Assembly (NCBI GenBank): GCA_049416425.1
Contig: JBMSHD010000039.1
Coordinates: 1 to 16,297, forward strand
Direction: 5' to 3'
From: JBMSHD01 sp049416425
GTDB taxonomy: Bacteria; Pseudomonadota; Gammaproteobacteria; Francisellales; Francisellaceae
Length of the DNA: 16,297 bases
Shown here: positions 14,855 to 16,297 of the stretch, piece after piece
Layout of the letters: each line of letters opens with the position of its first letter
Numbering within the stretch: position 1 is the first letter of the stretch
Translations under genes and position numbers: made by a program
Notes under the pieces: generated by a model
Databases searched by the model: none
What the model saw: the letters and a program-made list of their open reading frames with translations, nothing else
What the model was told of the DNA's origin: nothing

Positions 14855-14917
14855 GTGTCAGGTATTCATAAAATCGAATTGGCACTATCATAAACCATCT
14901 GCCGCCAGTCTGCCAGA

Positions 14918-16189
14918 TTAAATTTTTCCCCGAAGGCGACCATAGATGGCAAATGTGATACAGATAGCGATCAGTACCACAGTGGTGATCGCGGCGAATG
15001 CGGCAATACCACCGAAGACATCGGCATAGCTTTTTGCACTTGTCTCCAGAAAATTTACGGCTGTTTTAACCTCATCAACAGCGGTGAGTTTTGCAATTTC
15101 TGCCGCCGCATAATTGGCGATTGCGCCGGTGATAAGCATATAGACGCCGGCGAGAAAACCAACCTGGCCACCTGGGTTTAAGCGTGTGATCTCGGATAAG
15201 GCCACAGGGTCGACAAACAGCTCGGAAACTCCCATGATTCCAAGCCCCATAATCACCCATATCATCGAGACATGACCGCCAGAAGCCGCAGCAATCTTAG
15301 CCCCCATCATAATCAGATAAAAACCGATGGTGATAAGAACCATGCCGAAGCTTATTTTCACCAAGGCGCCGGGACGCACGCCCATTTTGGCCAATAACCT
15401 CCACAAATAGGATACCAGAACTCCACCGATCAGCACGGCAAAGGGATTGATGGATTGGAATGAGGCCGCCGGAATATGGAAATCAAGAAAATCTTTGATG
15501 ACGTTTCGCTCGATAAACAGGCTGATCGAACTACCGCCCTGTTGGTCAAAGCTCCAAAATATAAGACCAAATACCATAAATAGACAGATGGCCAACAGCG
15601 ATTTTTTGTCCATGCCCTGCAGTCTAAACAGAAGTGAAATCAATAGCAGTAGACTGACAATGACACAGATAGCTAGAATCCAACCGGCAAAAAGCTTAAA
15701 AAGCACCACGGCAAAGAAGATGGCGGCGGCAAGAATGCCAATAACAATAATCGGCAGCACCTTAAAATTAAAAAGTCCTTTGCTCTTAAGCGCCTGCCAC
15801 TGCGGATTATTGCCTTTCTCAAAATGACTTCTGCCGGCGATAAAGATGACAAGACCGATACTCATGCCGATGGCCGCCAGCAAGAATCCATAATGCCATC
15901 CAAGACTCTGAGCCGCCCAAGCACAAAGAATTGGCGCGATAAAGGCACCGATATTACCACCAACATACATAAGCGCAAAGCCGCTGTCTCGACGCACATC
16001 TCGCCGATCATAAGCCGCTCCCAACAGGCAGGAAACATTGGTTTTAAAAAGACCATAGCCGCAGATAATGAGTGCAAGCCCCATATAAAGCCCGGAATTA
16101 TCAAGCCCAAGCACCAAATGTCCGGCCACCATGGCTGAAGCTCCCAGAATACTGGCCCAGTAATAGCCAAGATAACGATCGGCAATCAT
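14918..16189 (-). CDS. POT/PTR2-family proton-dependent peptide transporter, N-terminally incomplete
   Basis: A 423-aa multi-helix inner-membrane protein. Peptide-transporter marks are GGMIADRYLG at the start of the visible frame and the PTR2 signature FALMYVGGNIGAFIAPI (71-87) with GWHYGF (97-102). About 12 hydrophobic segments follow. Members import di- and tripeptides with protons. The ATG at 16189 cannot be the true start: coding-like sequence continues upstream (YQLGYALYGAYTALVYVTPIVGG) until a TAA at 16268-16270, with no start codon between. Family proteins have one or two further helices, including the ExxERFxYY motif, missing here. The frame open to the edge upstream of the TAA is shifted by one base, suggesting a frameshift or sequence error. 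It leads a probable operon with the Sel1-like gene and ung. Confidence 0.8.
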   Translation of the reverse strand: MIADRYLGYYWASILGASAMVAGHLVLGLDNSGLYMGLALIICGYGLFKTNVSCLLGAAYDRRDVRRDSGFALMYVGGNIGAFIAPILCAWAAQSLGWHYGFLLAAIGMSIGLVIFIAGRSHFEKGNNPQWQALKSKGLFNFKVLPIIVIGILAAAIFFAVVLFKLFAGWILAICVIVSLLLLISLLFRLQGMDKKSLLAICLFMVFGLIFWSFDQQGGSSISLFIERNVIKDFLDFHIPAASFQSINPFAVLIGGVLVSYLWRLLAKMGVRPGALVKISFGMVLITIGFYLIMMGAKIAAASGGHVSMIWVIMGLGIMGVSELFVDPVALSEITRLNPGGQVGFLAGVYMLITGAIANYAAAEIAKLTAVDEVKTAVNFLETSAKSYADVFGGIAAFAAITTVVLIAICITFAIYGRLRGKI

Positions 16190-16297
16190 ACCTCCAACAA
16201 TCGGGGTAACATAAACCAGAGCTGTATAGGCACCATAAAGAGCATACCCAAGTTGGTAAATTATTGATTAAATGTTCATCAAAATACTCTTTTTTCA

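Noticed and set aside
14880..14917. CTGCCGCCAGTCTGCCAG stretch after the transporter stop as a possible terminator
   Set aside because: The two halves are near-direct rather than inverted repeats, and no T-tract follows.
15447..16138. Plus-strand ORFs of 104-126 codons opposite the peptide transporter
   Set aside because: Antisense shadows of a transmembrane gene; low complexity, no initiation signals.
1..16297. CRISPR arrays, tRNA or rRNA genes, phage attachment sites
   Set aside because: No regularly spaced repeats, tRNA-like cloverleaf segments, rRNA sequence or integrase genes were seen on either strand.

Overview
The window looks like chromosome from a gammaproteobacterium. It carries ubiquinone-pathway UbiG followed directly by a Gph/MupP-type HAD phosphatase, a long-form PurB close to the enterobacterial protein, MurC, RsmI, Ung and a Bcr/CflA exporter. 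Gene packing is very tight, with overlaps at most junctions. Broken genes and an insertion sequence suggest an accessory or decaying stretch on the left. I cannot name the genus; an intracellular or Legionellales-like lineage is only a guess.

Left part (1-4560): an AT-rich secreted RHS/YD-repeat protein on the minus strand runs almost to the left edge. A complete IS4-family element (3325-4538, 14-bp inverted repeats, intact YREK transposase) begins 17 bp upstream of the RHS start codon. It probably separates the RHS gene from its original promoter.

Centre-left (4565-7103, minus strand): a compact operon in transcription order is a 48-aa HTH-like small protein with an ideal Shine-Dalgarno, then ubiG, a gph/mupP phosphatase gene and a squalene/phytoene-synthase-fold protein resembling the NDUFAF6 group. 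The phosphatase gene is interrupted by a foreign segment of about 291 bp (5548-5838). The segment keeps the frame on both sides, is almost free of stops on the coding strand, contains a perfect 26-bp palindrome, and adds one in-frame TAA. This is the most unusual object in the window.

Centre (7362-10166, plus strand): murC, rsmI and a YqeG-type HAD phosphatase overlap one another and look like one transcript. It ends convergently, with overlap, against a Bcr/CflA drug exporter on the minus strand (10128-11324).

Right part: a promoter-bearing spacer leads to a TRIC/UPF0126 membrane protein and then purB, both on the plus strand. purB overlaps convergently with ung. A minus-strand group of POT/PTR2 peptide transporter, membrane-anchored Sel1-like protein and ung closes the window. 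The transporter lacks its N-terminus and has an in-frame stop close to the right edge. The RHS gene likewise shows a possible frame break at the left edge, so the window ends may be contig ends of lower quality.

Functionally this is mostly housekeeping: cell-wall precursor synthesis and possibly recycling (MurC, MupP-like), quinone synthesis (UbiG), rRNA modification (RsmI), purine synthesis (PurB) and DNA repair (Ung). Around these sit transporters and one surface or secreted RHS protein.
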